Assembly: GCF_040869045.1 (NCBI RefSeq)
Contig: NC_090320.1
Location: forward strand, 251,410,978-251,474,977
Direction of reading: 5' to 3'
Length of the DNA stretch: 64,000 bases
Origin: Eurosta solidaginis
Taxonomy: Eukaryota; Arthropoda; Insecta; Diptera; Tephritidae
This document shows, in pieces, positions 44,068-54,550 of this stretch; within the stretch, counting starts at the first letter, position 1; every line of letters starts with the position of its first letter. The notes below the pieces were generated by a model. The model had not been told where the DNA came from, did no database searches, and saw nothing but the letters and a program-made list of their open reading frames with translations. The position numbers and the translations under genes are program-made.

Positions 44068-44174
44068 TAGGGTTTTTCAGTTTGGTCGTTAAAACAAACT
44101 TCTGGTAACACTACGGACTCAATCAGTCTATGTGAGGTCCTCATGGACCGGCCAGTTCAACATACATACATACA

Positions 44175-44930
44175 TACCCCATTTTAACAGCTATAAGCTT
44201 CAAATTTTACCGATTGCTTACGTATATAGCATATATTGTTGTCTGAAAAAATCATAGATATCGGTTGTATATATAGTATATATCTCATACAACCGATTGT
44301 TCAGATAAGAAACTTTTCGCAATTTCTACCCCATTTTAACAGCTATAAGCTTCAAATTTCACCGATTGCTTTCCTATATAGCATATATTGTTGTCTGAAA
44401 AAATTATAGAGATCGGTTGTATATATAGTATATATCTCATACAACCGATTGTTCAGATAATAAACTTTTCGCAATTTCTACCCCATTTTAACAGCTAGAA
44501 GCTTCAAATTTCACCAAATGCTTAAGTATATAGCATATATTGTTGTCTGAAAAAATCATAGAGATCGGTTGTATATATAGTACATATCTCAAACAACCGA
44601 TTGTTCAGATAAGAAACTTTGCGCAATTTCTGCCCCGTTTTAACAGCTAGAAGCTTCAAATTTCACAAAATGCTTACGTATATTGCATATATTGTTGTCT
44701 GAAAAAATCATAGAGATCGGTGGTATATATATTATATACTTCATATAAACTCTCATTTTTGCCCCTTTTTTACGGCTAAAAGCTTCAAAATTCATCAAAT
44801 TTCATCAAATAGTTACGTTTACGTCATATATTTTTGAAATACGTGATTCGTAGTCATAGTTTTTACATGCAGACTACAAAAAACGTGAAGCTTTGCATCC
44901 TCACACAGATTACCTACCTATTTTTATACC
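44175..44930. repeat. First GTCY-bearing array element, right part
   Basis: Continuation of the ~150-bp subrepeats after the LINE, four to five units, then the tail block CATATAAACTCTCATTTTTG, CCCCTTTTTTACGGCTA and CATCCTCACACAGATTACC that closes each array element. Confidence 0.75.
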
Positions 44931-47850
44931 TATTAATTTCGTGACGAAGCCGAAAATTGTAAGTCCTTAAAGGAAAATAGATAGACCCACCATTAAGTAT
45001 ACCGAAATAATCAGGTTGAAGAGGTGAGTTGATTTAGCCATGTCCGTCTGTCCGTCTGTCTGTTTGTATGCAAACTAGTCCCTCAATTTTTGAGATATCT
45101 TGATAAAATTTGGTTAGCGGGTGTATTTGGGTGTCCGATTAGACATTTGTCGGAACCGACCGGATCGAACCACTATAGCATATATCCCCCATACAACCGA
45201 TTTTTCAGAAAAAGAGGATTTTTGTAATATCTTACCCAATTTAACAGATTGAAGCTTCAAACTTCACCATATACTTTCGTATATTGCACATATTGTTGCC
45301 TGAAAAAATTGATGAGTTCGGTCGTATATATAGTATATATCCCCCACAACCGATTGTTCAGATAAGGAACTTTTCGTAATTACTGCCCCATTTTAAGAGC
45401 TAGAGGCTTCAAATTTCAACGAATGCTTAGGTATATAGCATATATTGTTGTCTGAAAAAATCATAAAGATCGGTGGTATATATAGTATATATATGGTGGT
45501 ATATATAGTATATATATATAGTATATATATATATATATATTTTCGCAAATTTTAGCCCCATTTTAACAGCTAGAAGCTTCAAATTTGACCGAATACTTAC
45601 GTATATAGCATATATTGTTGTCTGAAAAAATCATAGAGATCGGTTGTATATATAGTATATATCTCATACAACCGATTGTTCAGATAAGAAACTTTTCGCA
45701 ATTTCTACCCCATTTTAACAGCTATAAGCTTCAAATTTCAACGATTGCTTACGTATATAGCATATATTGTTGTCTGAAAAAATCATAGAGATCGGTTGTA
45801 TATATAGTATATATCTCATACAACCGATTGTTCAGATAAGAAACTTTTCGCAATTTCTACCCCATTTTAACAGCTATAAGCTTCAAATTTCAACGATTGC
45901 TTACGTATATAGCATATATTGTTGTCTGAAAAAATCATAGAGATCGGTTGTATATATAGTATATATCTCATACAACCGATTGTTCAGATAAGAAACTTTT
46001 CGCAATTTCTACCCCATTTTAACAGCTAGAAGCTTCAAATTTCACCAAATGCTTAAGTATATAGCATATATTGTTGTCTGAAAAAATCATAGAGATCGGT
46101 TGTATATATAGTATATATCTCATACAACCGATTGTTCAGATAAGAAACTTTGCGCAATTTCTGCCCCGTTTTAACAGTTAGAAGCTTCAAATTTCACAAA
46201 ATGCTTACGTATATAGCATATATTGTTGTCTGAAAAAATCATAGAGATCGGTGGTATATATATTATATACTTCATATAAACTCTCATTTTTGCCCCTTTT
46301 TTACGGCTAGAAGCCTCAAAATTCATCAAATTTCATCAAATAGTTACGTTTATGTCATATATTTTTGAAATACGTGATTCTTAGTCATAGTTTTTACATG
46401 CAGACCACAAAAAACGTGAAGCTTTGCATCCTCACACAGATTACCTACCTATTTTTTATTTTATATTTATCTTAAAAATCGTTTAGATATGTTCAATTTT
46501 CACTAAATGCTTACGTGTATAGCATATATTGTTGTCTGAGAAAATCATAGATACCGGTGGTATATATAGTATATATCCCATACAACCGATTGTTCAGATA
46601 AGAAACTTTGCGCAATTTCTTCCCCATTTTAACAGCTAGAAGCTTCAAATTTCACCAAATGCTTACGTATATAGCATATATTGTTGTCTGAAAAAATCAT
46701 AGAGATCGGTGGTATATATATTATATACTTCATATAAACTCTCATTTTTGCCCCTTTTTTACGGCTAGAAGCCTCAAAATTCATCAAATTTCATCAAATA
46801 GTTACGTTTAAGTCATATATTTTTGAAATACGTGATTCGTAGTCATAGTTTTTACATGCAGACCACAAAAAACGTGAAGCTTTGCATCCTCACACAGATT
46901 ACCTACCTATTTTTTATTTTATATTTATCTTAAAAATCGTTTAGATATGTTCAATTTTCACTAAATGCTTACGTGTAAGCATATATTGTTGTCTGAGAAA
47001 ATCATAGAAACCGGTGGTATATATAGTATATATCCCATACAACCGATTGTTCAGATAAGAAACTTTGCGCAATTTCCACCCCATTTTAACAGCTATAGGC
47101 TTCAAATTTCACCGATTGCTTACGTATATAGCATATATTGTTGTCTGAAAAAATCATAGAGATCGGTTGTATATATAGTATATATCTCATACAACCGATT
47201 GTTCAGATAAGAAACTTTTCGCAATTTCTACCCCATTTTAACAGCTAGAAGCTTCAAATTTCACCAAATGCTTAAGCATATAGCATATATTGTTGTCTGA
47301 AAAAATCATAGAGATCGGTTGTATATATAGTATATATCTCATACAACCGATTGTTCAGATAAGAAACTTTGCGCAATTTCTGCCCCGTTTTAACAGTTAG
47401 AAGCTTCAAATTTCACAAAATGCTTACGTATATAGCATATATTGTTGTCTGAAAAAATCATAGAGATCGGTGGTATATATATTATATACCCCATATAAAC
47501 TCAATTTTTGCCCCCTTTTTACGGCTAGAAGCTTCAAAATTCATCAAATTTCATCAAATAGTTACGTTTACGTCATATATTGTTGAAATACGTGATTCGC
47601 AGTAATAGTTTTTACACCCAGACCACAAAAAACCAGAAACTTTGCATCCTCATACAAAGTACCTACCTGTTTTTTATTTTATATTTATCTTAAAAATCGT
47701 TAAGGTATGCAGATCTGTTCACTATATATTTCTTATCTTATACATCCGATTATTCGGAGATTACGAACGGGATAAGATTATTGTTCAGCCCCATTCATGA
47801 AAGGTATGAAGTCTTCGGCACAGCCGAAGACAGTCCCGTTCTTACTTGTT
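44931..47850. repeat. Second GTCY-bearing array element with multiple ~150-bp subrepeats
   Basis: Starts at TACCTATTAATTTCGTGACG with the same head as at 37745 (CCATGTCCGTCTGTCCGTC tract near 45040), followed by about a dozen subrepeats with period near 150 bp. Three tail blocks (about 46250-46490, 46720-46960, 47460-47690) show the unit has been internally duplicated. It ends with a perfect hairpin GTCTTCGGC-ACA-GCCGAAGAC (47811-47831) and CAGTCCCGTTCTTACTTG. No coding frame. Neighbouring (TA)n tracts at 45480-45540 may be prone to assembly error. Confidence 0.8.
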
Positions 47851-48524
47851 TTATTGTTAAAAATGTTAATGTAAAAATAAAATGTAAAACATAAACAAAA
47901 ACATGACAAACTCGCTAATTATGGGGGAATAGTGGCCTCACTTTTTCATGATAGAATTTTTTTTTGTGTTTTGAAGTTCCGATAAAGTTTCGTTAGTTTT
48001 TTTAGCTTGAAATCCAAGCAAAAATAAAGTAGTGTCATATAGGTATGCTTTTGAAGTGACCAAAGCGTTTTATATAATTTTGCCCTTATGCATTTGTGTA
48101 AACAGCCTTAGAAGTGAAATTTTTCGATGTTACACGTGTGGCGCTTTATATTTTGACTCTAATTTAAATACATTTTTAGTTCCGTATGTTTCCGCATTGT
48201 TGCAGGCTACAAATCTATTATTCTTATTTCCGCGGAAATATATGCAACTATTACATCTGTAAATACTACAAAGTTTTATTTAACTATTAAATGCAACTCA
48301 GCTTGAAGTACTCTTACGTACCAAAAATGCAACTCTAGACCTGAGATTTGCATCAGGTGAGCGAGGCTGTTTGTAGTTTTGACGTTTATCGCTTAGTTGA
48401 CACACTTGGTATAGGTACACTATGGTTGTGATTTCATCTGCGCGTAACCGTCAGCGGTGGGAAAATTTATAAAATCAAAAAATTCTGCGAATATATATAT
48501 ATACGTCAAGTGTGACGTGACTGC
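47851..48524. other. No gene seen
   Basis: AT-rich stretch including AATAAAGTAGTGTCATATAGG near 48020, shared with the fold-back element at 36950-37700. Short open frames lack motifs. Confidence 0.45.
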
Positions 48525-48795
48525 CAAGGCCCGAATTTGCAGATTCTTTCTTGAATGGCAGCAAGTACTGCGCCTTGTCCTCATTCACCGCAGCGCCTAA
48601 TTGTAATGGAATATCTAACGCAGGGAAGGCTGAACTCGGCACATGTTAACAGTTACATTTTAATTATTGTCCAATACTAATGGCATTTTCTTTTCTGAAA
48701 ATAGTGTCGCCCTTTAAGTTCTTCTTAGCTCTCCAGCGCGTTTGTGTGCTCCTTTCACAAAATATTTTCCACAGAAAAAGAAAAGGGCTCTGTTT
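48525..48795 (-). repeat. Dispersed repeat, inverted copy of 31880-32170
   Basis: GCAGATTCTTTC, GCGCCTTGTCCTCATTCACC, GCAGGGAAGGCTGAACTCGG and CTTCTTAGCTCTCCAGCGCG are the reverse complement of blocks at 31880-32170. No ends recognised. Confidence 0.65.
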
Positions 48796-48796
48796 T

Positions 48797-49109
48797 TGTT
48801 GTTGTAGCGATAAGGTTGCTCCCCGAAGGCTTTGGGGAGTGTTATCGTTGTGATAGTCCTTTGCCGGATACAGATCCGGTATGCTCCGGTACCACAGCAC
48901 CATTAAGGTGCTAGCCCGTCCATCTCGGGAACGATTTATGTGGCCACATTAAACCTTCAGGCCATCCCCTTCCTCCCCACCCCCAAGTTCTATGAGGAGC
49001 TTGGGGTCGCCACAGCCTCGTCTGTTAGTGAAACAGGACTCGCCGCGGACAGGTGAGGTTGACAATTGGGTTTGGAGAAGCTATATATTGCGCTGGCAAC
49101 CTGAAGGGT
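48797..49109 (+). mobile_element. GC-rich dispersed repeat (SINE-like)
   Basis: TTGTTGTTGTAGCGATAAGG, CTCCCCGAAGGCTTTGGGG, AGCACCATTAAGGTGCTAGC, GGGGTCGCCACAGCCTCGTC and GAAGCTATATATTGCGCTGG in order, about 313 bp. It is strikingly GC-rich for this region. I associate this sequence with a very abundant tephritid repeat, but I cannot confirm. Two small hairpins are visible (CCCCGAAGGCTTTGGGG; AGCACCATTAAGGTGCT). No duplication was found. Confidence 0.6.
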
Positions 49110-49362
49110 TTGATGGATTACATCATATAAAATTTTTCCCACATCAACTAAACTATTTTTGGACTAAGAGCTGACAATAAAATTAACACCGAATATTTAC
49201 TATTTATACTATTTTATTGTAACGTAGAAATAAAATTCTCTTTTAACAGCCATATATTGTTTCAAGTATTCTTTTCTAGTTATTTGGTAACATTTTAATA
49301 CATTTCTGATAAATTTAATGATGATTATAAATTTTAATTATTCAATATAGAAGGTTCGGATA
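49110..49362. other. AT-rich spacer
   Basis: No motif or frame of interest between the GC-rich repeat and the hAT relic. Confidence 0.4.
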
Positions 49363-49728
49363 TCAAAGAGTGGCTTTTCTTGCTTTTTTCGCTGCAAAAT
49401 TTTTTATAATAATATCAAAATTTAACTGTCTTGCCAAAACGAATTCAACACAAAGCATGGCAAGTCCTAAAACTCGCTCTTGAGATGAACACGATCTATG
49501 AAAGTTTTTGATTCTTGAAAGGACTCTGAAGGAACGTTCTGCTCTTGCTACAGTGACAGGTATGGTGCAAAAGATACGTAAAGCAACACAAATGTTGAGG
49601 AAAATTGTGTACAGGTTTTGAACATATTTAGATGGCATTTAGCAATTCCAATGTTGACAGACCTTTATCAAAAGTTGATTCGTAAATGTGTTTCAAGTGA
49701 ATTATTTCGCTTTCTAAGAATATTGAGA
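49363..49728 (-). pseudogene. hAT/ZMYM-type transposase, C-terminal dimerisation part
   Basis: CTIPVTVARAERSFRVLSR, IKNFHRSCSSQERVLGLAML and CVEFVLARQLNFDII match the C-terminal hAT dimerisation domain seen in hAT transposases and in ZMYM1-like host proteins. It is separated from the rest of the gene (51509-53335) by a LINE copy. Read on the minus strand it is the last part of the protein. Confidence 0.78.
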
Positions 49729-49740
49729 AATGTCCGACTT

Positions 49741-51496
49741 AGGTTAGGTTAGGTTGAACTGGCCGGTTCGTGAGGACCTCACATAGACTGATTGAGTCCG
49801 TAGTGTTACCAGAAGTTTGTTTTAACGACCAAACTGAAAAACCCTATCAAAAACCAGGACTCCGTCCTCTTGGCAAATACTAGAAGCTTCCTAGGACTTA
49901 AGCCACTTGCTGCTTCTAGATCTGACAGCTGTATCACTCCTAATAGCTGGAGTCTTAGCCTGGCAAGTTCAGCGCACGAGCACAGAACGTGCTCGATCGT
50001 TTCCTCCTCCAACCCGCACTTCCTACATCAGCTATCACTGACCAAGCCTAATTTAAAGGCATGTGATGCCAGAAGGCAGTGTCCAGTCAGAATACCCATC
50101 ATGAGTCTACAGTCCTCTCTTTTTAATGATAGAAGCAACTGTGTTAGTCTAAGGTTGTAAGACCTACACATAATCTTCGACACTTTACAGCCCCGCGCTT
50201 GAACCCACGCCTTTCCCGCTTGGTCGATCATGTGCACCTCTCGCCTTCGCTTAATCTCGCCCAATCTAATTGGGACGTCTACGGAGCAAGCTTCAAGGGA
50301 TGCGCCCTTTTTAGCCAGTTTGTCCGCTTTTTCATTCCCATCTATTCCCATATGCCCTGGGACCTAATATAGATGTATGCTTCTCCCTGTCACGATTCTC
50401 ACCAGAGACTGCTTACACTCTAACACGCATTTAGATGCTGTGCTATGCGAGATTATTGCCTTCATTGCTACTTGACTCACGGTTGCAGCTTAAGCTATTC
50501 TCTTCCAGGGTTTCTACTGCTTTGGTTACGGCTAATATTTCCGCTTGGAAAACGCTACAGTAATCCGGTAGCCTGTAAGATCTGCTTATTTCTGGATCAG
50601 CGCAGTATACCGCAGACCCTACTCCTTCCACTACTTTGGAACCATCGGTGTACACTTGTATCGCCTCGTCCGCCATTTGCGCACCCTTGCGCCAACCGTC
50701 CACCTCTATTGTGGCCTTAACATCTCCCTCGAAGCGCAGATAGGGAATCAGGTAGTCTGTTCGTCTTGTGATTGATGACGCTATACTACTATAGCCATAT
50801 GGTCGGCGCTCAAGCTGCCCCGAAGCACCGAGCCTGGTTGCGGTAGTTAATGCTTTGTTCTTTGCTACCAGATCTACAGGTGGAATGTGCAGAATGGCAT
50901 ACAGTGAAGCCGTCTGGGTTGTTTTCAGGACTCCCGTAATGCTAAGCATCGATAGTCTGCATACCCCCTCTAATTTTTTGAGGTATGTTGTTTTTTGTGT
51001 GGCTTTCCACCAAACAAGAACTCCATAGTATAGAATAGGGCTTAAAATCGCTGTAAGAACCCAATGAGAAAGAGAGGGCGATAGGCCCCACGTACACCCC
51101 AGCATTCTTTTACATGCATAGAGTGCCGTTGAGACCTTCTTGACCCTCTCCTCCACGTTGAGCTTCCATGACAGTTTACTGTCTAGGATGATTCCTAGAT
51201 ATTTTGTGCAAGGTTTCTCCTGTAAGGTCACCCCTCCTCACTTAGGCCTGGTCCAATTTGGAACCTTGTACCTCTTTGTAAACAAGACCATATCCGTCTT
51301 CTCCGCATTGACTTTCAACCCGACATTAGATGCCCAGGTATGAATATCCCGAAGCGCCCGATCCATCAAAGAACTAATCGTAGGAAGGCACTTTCCACTT
51401 ATGACAATTGCAATATCATATGCGTAAGCCGTAAGTTTTACGGGTCCCTCATCGAATTGCCTGAGCAGTTGGTTGATGACCAGCCTCGTACAATCC
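49741..51496 (-). mobile_element. LOA/I-like LINE, 5'-truncated copy
   Basis: Second copy of the 38554-44174 LINE family, minus strand, 1756 bp. It is flanked by the 12-bp duplication AATGTCCGACTT (49729-49740, 51497-51508). It covers the RT active-site region to the 3' end, so it is a normal 5' truncation from incomplete reverse transcription. The 3' end lies at 49741 and carries AGGTTAGGTTAGG instead of the CATA tail. The YADD box has become YAYD (near 51411-51430). It interrupts the hAT transposase relic. Confidence 0.87.
49741..51496 (-). pseudogene. LINE ORF2 C-terminal remnant
   Basis: Frames 51238-51496, 50443-51231 and 50028-50351 (minus) are successive parts of ORF2: QFDEGPVKLTAYAYDIAIV, CTKYLGIILDSKLSWKLN, VYTDGSKVVEGVGSAVYC, MGIDGNEKADKLAKK and CEEL-type zinc-finger residues in shifted frames (EEETIEHVLCSCAELARL near 49950-50010). 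Indels break it near 51235, 50445, 50350 and 50025. Confidence 0.82.
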
Positions 51497-51508
51497 AATG
51501 TCCGACTT

Positions 51509-53335
51509 GTATTTTTCAACAAATTTTTCTGCGCTCGTCCGAACCGTAGTTTTATCCATGTCACAAAAAGGAAAACGTCTCGCTCAAATTTCTCATAACT
51601 GCAAATCGTTCAGTAATGCCAGTGATTACCGAATCAACGATCATCGGGAATGTATTGTTTTTAAAATCAGACTCTAAATAATCCGTAATCATCTCATTTA
51701 AATTATCTTCAGAATGCCTTTTGGGTTTTCTCTTTCGAATGTCCGGAAACTTTGGCGAGATGTTCAATTGAATAGCAACTTGCATTGTTTTGCATTCATT
51801 TAAAATTGTTTCCCATTGGTTCCTGATCAACTTCAAATCAGCTAATAAGGCATCTAGATGTCGGACCTCAACATCTATGGTGGCTTTCCTAGCTTGGAGG
51901 ACCACCGTTCTTTCATTATTGGTAGTCAGTATTTTGAACCAAATTCAGGACAGCAAGATACATTCGAACTTGTTGATGTACTTGCGAATGCCGGTAAAAT
52001 CCCCGTATGCTTGCGCAGTCAAATTTGGCTTTTGGCTGAAAGACATGAAGAGAGCGGGGTACATTTTTTTCAGGATGTCCCATCGTTGTGGAGTGCTGCT
52101 GACAATAGCAAAACATTTTTGTACAACTCCGAAGAAAGTAATTGCAGCCGTACAATATTCTGCAGCATCAATACCACATAAATTGAGACTGTGGGTTGCA
52201 CAAGGCGAGTAATCAGCATTCGAGTTTATGTCGAGAATGTGACGTAGTACTCCGTTGTAAGCTCCTTTCATATTGGCGCCGTTATCGTACTCTTGTGCAC
52301 GACAATCTTTTAATGGGATTTCATGTTTACCTAGAGTATGGCAAATTAGATCAGCGATTTTCTGACCACTTTTTTGGTTACAATTCACGAAAGCAAAAAC
52401 CGTTCTTGAATTGTAAAATTTCTTGCTTTCGAATTGAAATAGAGTTAGCGCAAAATGAACCTAGTCAACGTGTATCAACGCATAGCATCAATGATAATAG
52501 CAAAATACTTGGCTTTCTTGCCTTGATCTAATATAGTTTCCCTCACGTGCTTTGCACAAATTTCTATAAACTCGTTCCGAATATCTGGGGAAAGATAGTG
52601 AACTTGTAAACGTTTGTGCTGCTCTTGTGAAATCCTAACTATCTCCAAATGATCTCTAAGTAATGGATCATAAAGGCTTATGAGATCTTCGACGCCCAAA
52701 AAATTTCCATCGTTTCGTTCACCAAGATATATACTTTCGCCTTTGAAAGCTAGGCCTCTTTCACCCAAAAATAAAATAGTGTCCAAAATTCTATATAAAA
52801 TGTTTTCCACTTTTGAGTTGCAGTGACTAACTGTTCATTGATAAATGTATCAATTGTAGCCTCCTTTTGAATTAGATTTTGTAAAGATAGCCATTGAATA
52901 TAACATTTAATGTGATCTTGAGTATTTTCGTGTGCTGGCAGTTTATCGTACAGCTTCTTCCATACGTGGAATTTCGAATATCCGCAGAACAAATTTTAGG
53001 TCGATTTAACGTATTGGTGCTTAATAGACGACATGGTAGGCAATAAAAAGCATTGCTACTGGCACTCTACACTAACCAGTCACTCTCCAGTTTATCTCCA
53101 TTTGGCAAGATTCTGTTTAACAACGAGATATGAAATGCCTCGTCATGACAATCACGTGGAAAAATAACAGGACACTTTTGATGACTTCGACGAATTATTT
53201 CGTTGACTTCTTCAGATCGCAAAAACTCATTACTCACGGTACCGATATCGAAGTCGTTTAAATAATCTGGACTTTGATACAGAGTTGGTGGTAGTGTTGG
53301 AAGGCTTTTTGAAAATGAACCTTCATCAGTGTCAC
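51509..53335 (-). pseudogene. hAT/ZMYM-type transposase, zinc-finger and core part
   Basis: On the minus strand from 53335 downward: an N-terminal region with KCPVIFPRDCHDEAFHIS and CLPCRLLS-like residues (a TTF-type zinc finger), HENTQDHIKCYIQW, a block with LLRDHLEIV, LSPDIRNEFIEICAKHVRE and YFAIIIDAM (DUF4371-like), then AQEYDNGANMKGAYNGVLR, CATHSLNLCGIDAAEYC and RWDILKK. KATIDVEVRHLDALLADL follows. Several frames and stops show decay. The family is either an inactive hAT transposase or a ZMYM1-like domesticated relative. No terminal inverted repeats were found around it. Confidence 0.78.
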
Positions 53336-53765
53336 CACGAAAGCTTTACGATTTCGGATTCATGTAAACATACAAAAAATCATTATCAAAGTTAAAGGAC
53401 TATAGTCCTTGTTTTATAAAAAAATTAATTTGTTGGGCTAACTCGCCCAACCAACAACACTAAACAACACAAGTTCAAATAGTCTTTTACAAGTATATTT
53501 TAATTCAGTTAATTCACAATTACAACTAAGATTAATTTACTGTTAACACTAATCCGTCCCGAACTCGACTGCCGGGTCTGCCGCAACTGCTCCCATATAT
53601 AGCCAAACAACAAGCCGCGACGCGCCTCTTGCGTAACTTGTTGACAGCCCGCTGTGTGAGAATGTTGAAGTCGGTTTCTTCCCACAGGTGCTGTATGTGT
53701 GCATTTCACAACCATGTGTAATAGAATTTAGCTGACTGTGCGTCTGGAGTAGTTCCGTAGCATGA
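53336..53765. other. Spacer, possible LTR-like start
   Basis: TGTTGGGCTAACTCGCCCAACCAAC (two pieces) near 53431 resembles an LTR terminus with a GTTGGGC/GCCCAAC hairpin, but no partner end was found. Small frames lack motifs. Confidence 0.35.
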
Positions 53766-53941
53766 GTGTTAATTGCCGTCACTAACCATGGCCTTGAATT
53801 AAGGTGTTAGGTTGCCATGCGCGGCCGTATGTAGTGAGAACCATAATTTGCAGGTGTTAGTTGCCGTCACTAACCATGGCCTTGAATTAAGGTGTTAGGT
53901 TGTCATGCGCAGTCGTATGTTGTGTGAAATATAATTTGCTG
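53766..53941. repeat. Tandem duplication, two 88-bp units
   Basis: GTGTTAATTGCCGTCACTAA begins at 53766 and again, with small changes, at 53854. Both contain CCATGGCCTTGAATTAAGG and a GTTAGGTTG(C/T)CATGCGC block. Only two copies are visible. Confidence 0.8.
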
Positions 53942-54414
53942 ACTCGGCACGCGTGTACTGGCCATACGTGGGAATGTTGCGATAAGGGCAACTGGCGCGT
54001 GTTAACTTCAATATTCGTTGCTTTTGAAATTCGGCTTAAAATTTGCACATGGAACAACTAAAGACTCTCCTGAATAAAAAAAATGCCTTAGTACCTCTAA
54101 ATCGCGGGCCTCCTCAGAAACCCCGGGCCCGGGGGGAATCCCCCCCCATTCCCTCCCCCCCCCCCCTCTCGTCGGGCCTGCATACATACATAGTATACAC
54201 TTATTACATATTTACTATAGTAATAACAGTTCTGATGATATTAAAACTATAAACCTACATACATATACAATTACATACTTACATGCACATGTATATATAA
54301 TATATATACACACATGCATAGAACATATTTTTATGTATAAGAGTACGTACAATTGTAGATTGAAATGATAAACTATTGTTAAATTTTTAGCGCAAAATGA
54401 ACAACGCAACATAC
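53942..54414. other. Low-complexity region with C-run and CA/TA repeats
   Basis: No gene. A poly-C tract at about 54140-54168 follows GGGCCCGGGGGG, a GC-rich patch like the one near 1895-1950. Position of the C-run is a likely site of sequencing or assembly error. Confidence 0.5.
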
Positions 54415-54422
54415 ATGCATAC

Positions 54423-54542
54423 TAGAGGTTCACTTTATCGGCGGCGGCGTCGTAGGCTCTATTATATACCGCCGGCGGCGGCGTGCGAAAAATAACCAAA
54501 ATCGGCGGCGGCGGCGGCGTTTATCGGCGGCGTATATCTCTA
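54423..54542. mobile_element. 120-bp hAT-like MITE with TAGAG ends and CGGCGG core
   Basis: Starts TAGAGGTTCACTTTATCGG and ends CGGCGTATATCTCTA, so TAGAG/CTCTA termini. The 8-bp duplication ATGCATAC flanks it (54415-54422, 54543-54550). TAGNG-type termini with 8-bp duplications are typical of hAT elements. Its inside is dominated by CGGCGG/GCCGCC motifs (for example ATCGGCGGCGGCGGCGGCG). Too short to code. Confidence 0.85.
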
Positions 54543-54550
54543 ATGCATAC

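Larger units (their letters stand above)
38554..44174 (+). mobile_element. LOA/I-like LINE, full length
   Basis: A 5621-bp non-LTR element flanked by an exact 13-bp duplication TACCCCATTTTAA (38541-38553, 44175-44187; the (CATA)n tail makes the last base or two ambiguous). It starts CCCTCACTAGGATAGG, where CCCTCAC and GTGAGGG (38554-38593 area) can pair. Two ORFs follow, each with one frame change, then a short 3' UTR and a CATACATACATA tail. ORF2 has endonuclease, RT, RNase H and a C-terminal zinc finger, the layout of RNase H-bearing LINE clades such as LOA or I; clade is inference. A 5'-truncated relative lies at 49741-51496. Confidence 0.88.

Noticed and set aside
47811..47831. Hairpin considered proof of a Helitron 3' end
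   Set aside because: A Helitron should end CTRR about 10 bp after the hairpin and begin TC; I could not see either, so only the hairpin is reported.
53431..54050. Possible solo LTR starting TGTTGGGC
   Set aside because: No second terminus or target duplication found; kept as a remark only.
54105..54175. GGGCCC-rich and C-run patch, considered as a hAT element end (ends CAGGCCCGACGAG on minus strand)
   Set aside because: No matching left end and no 8-bp duplication; the C-run may be an assembly artefact.
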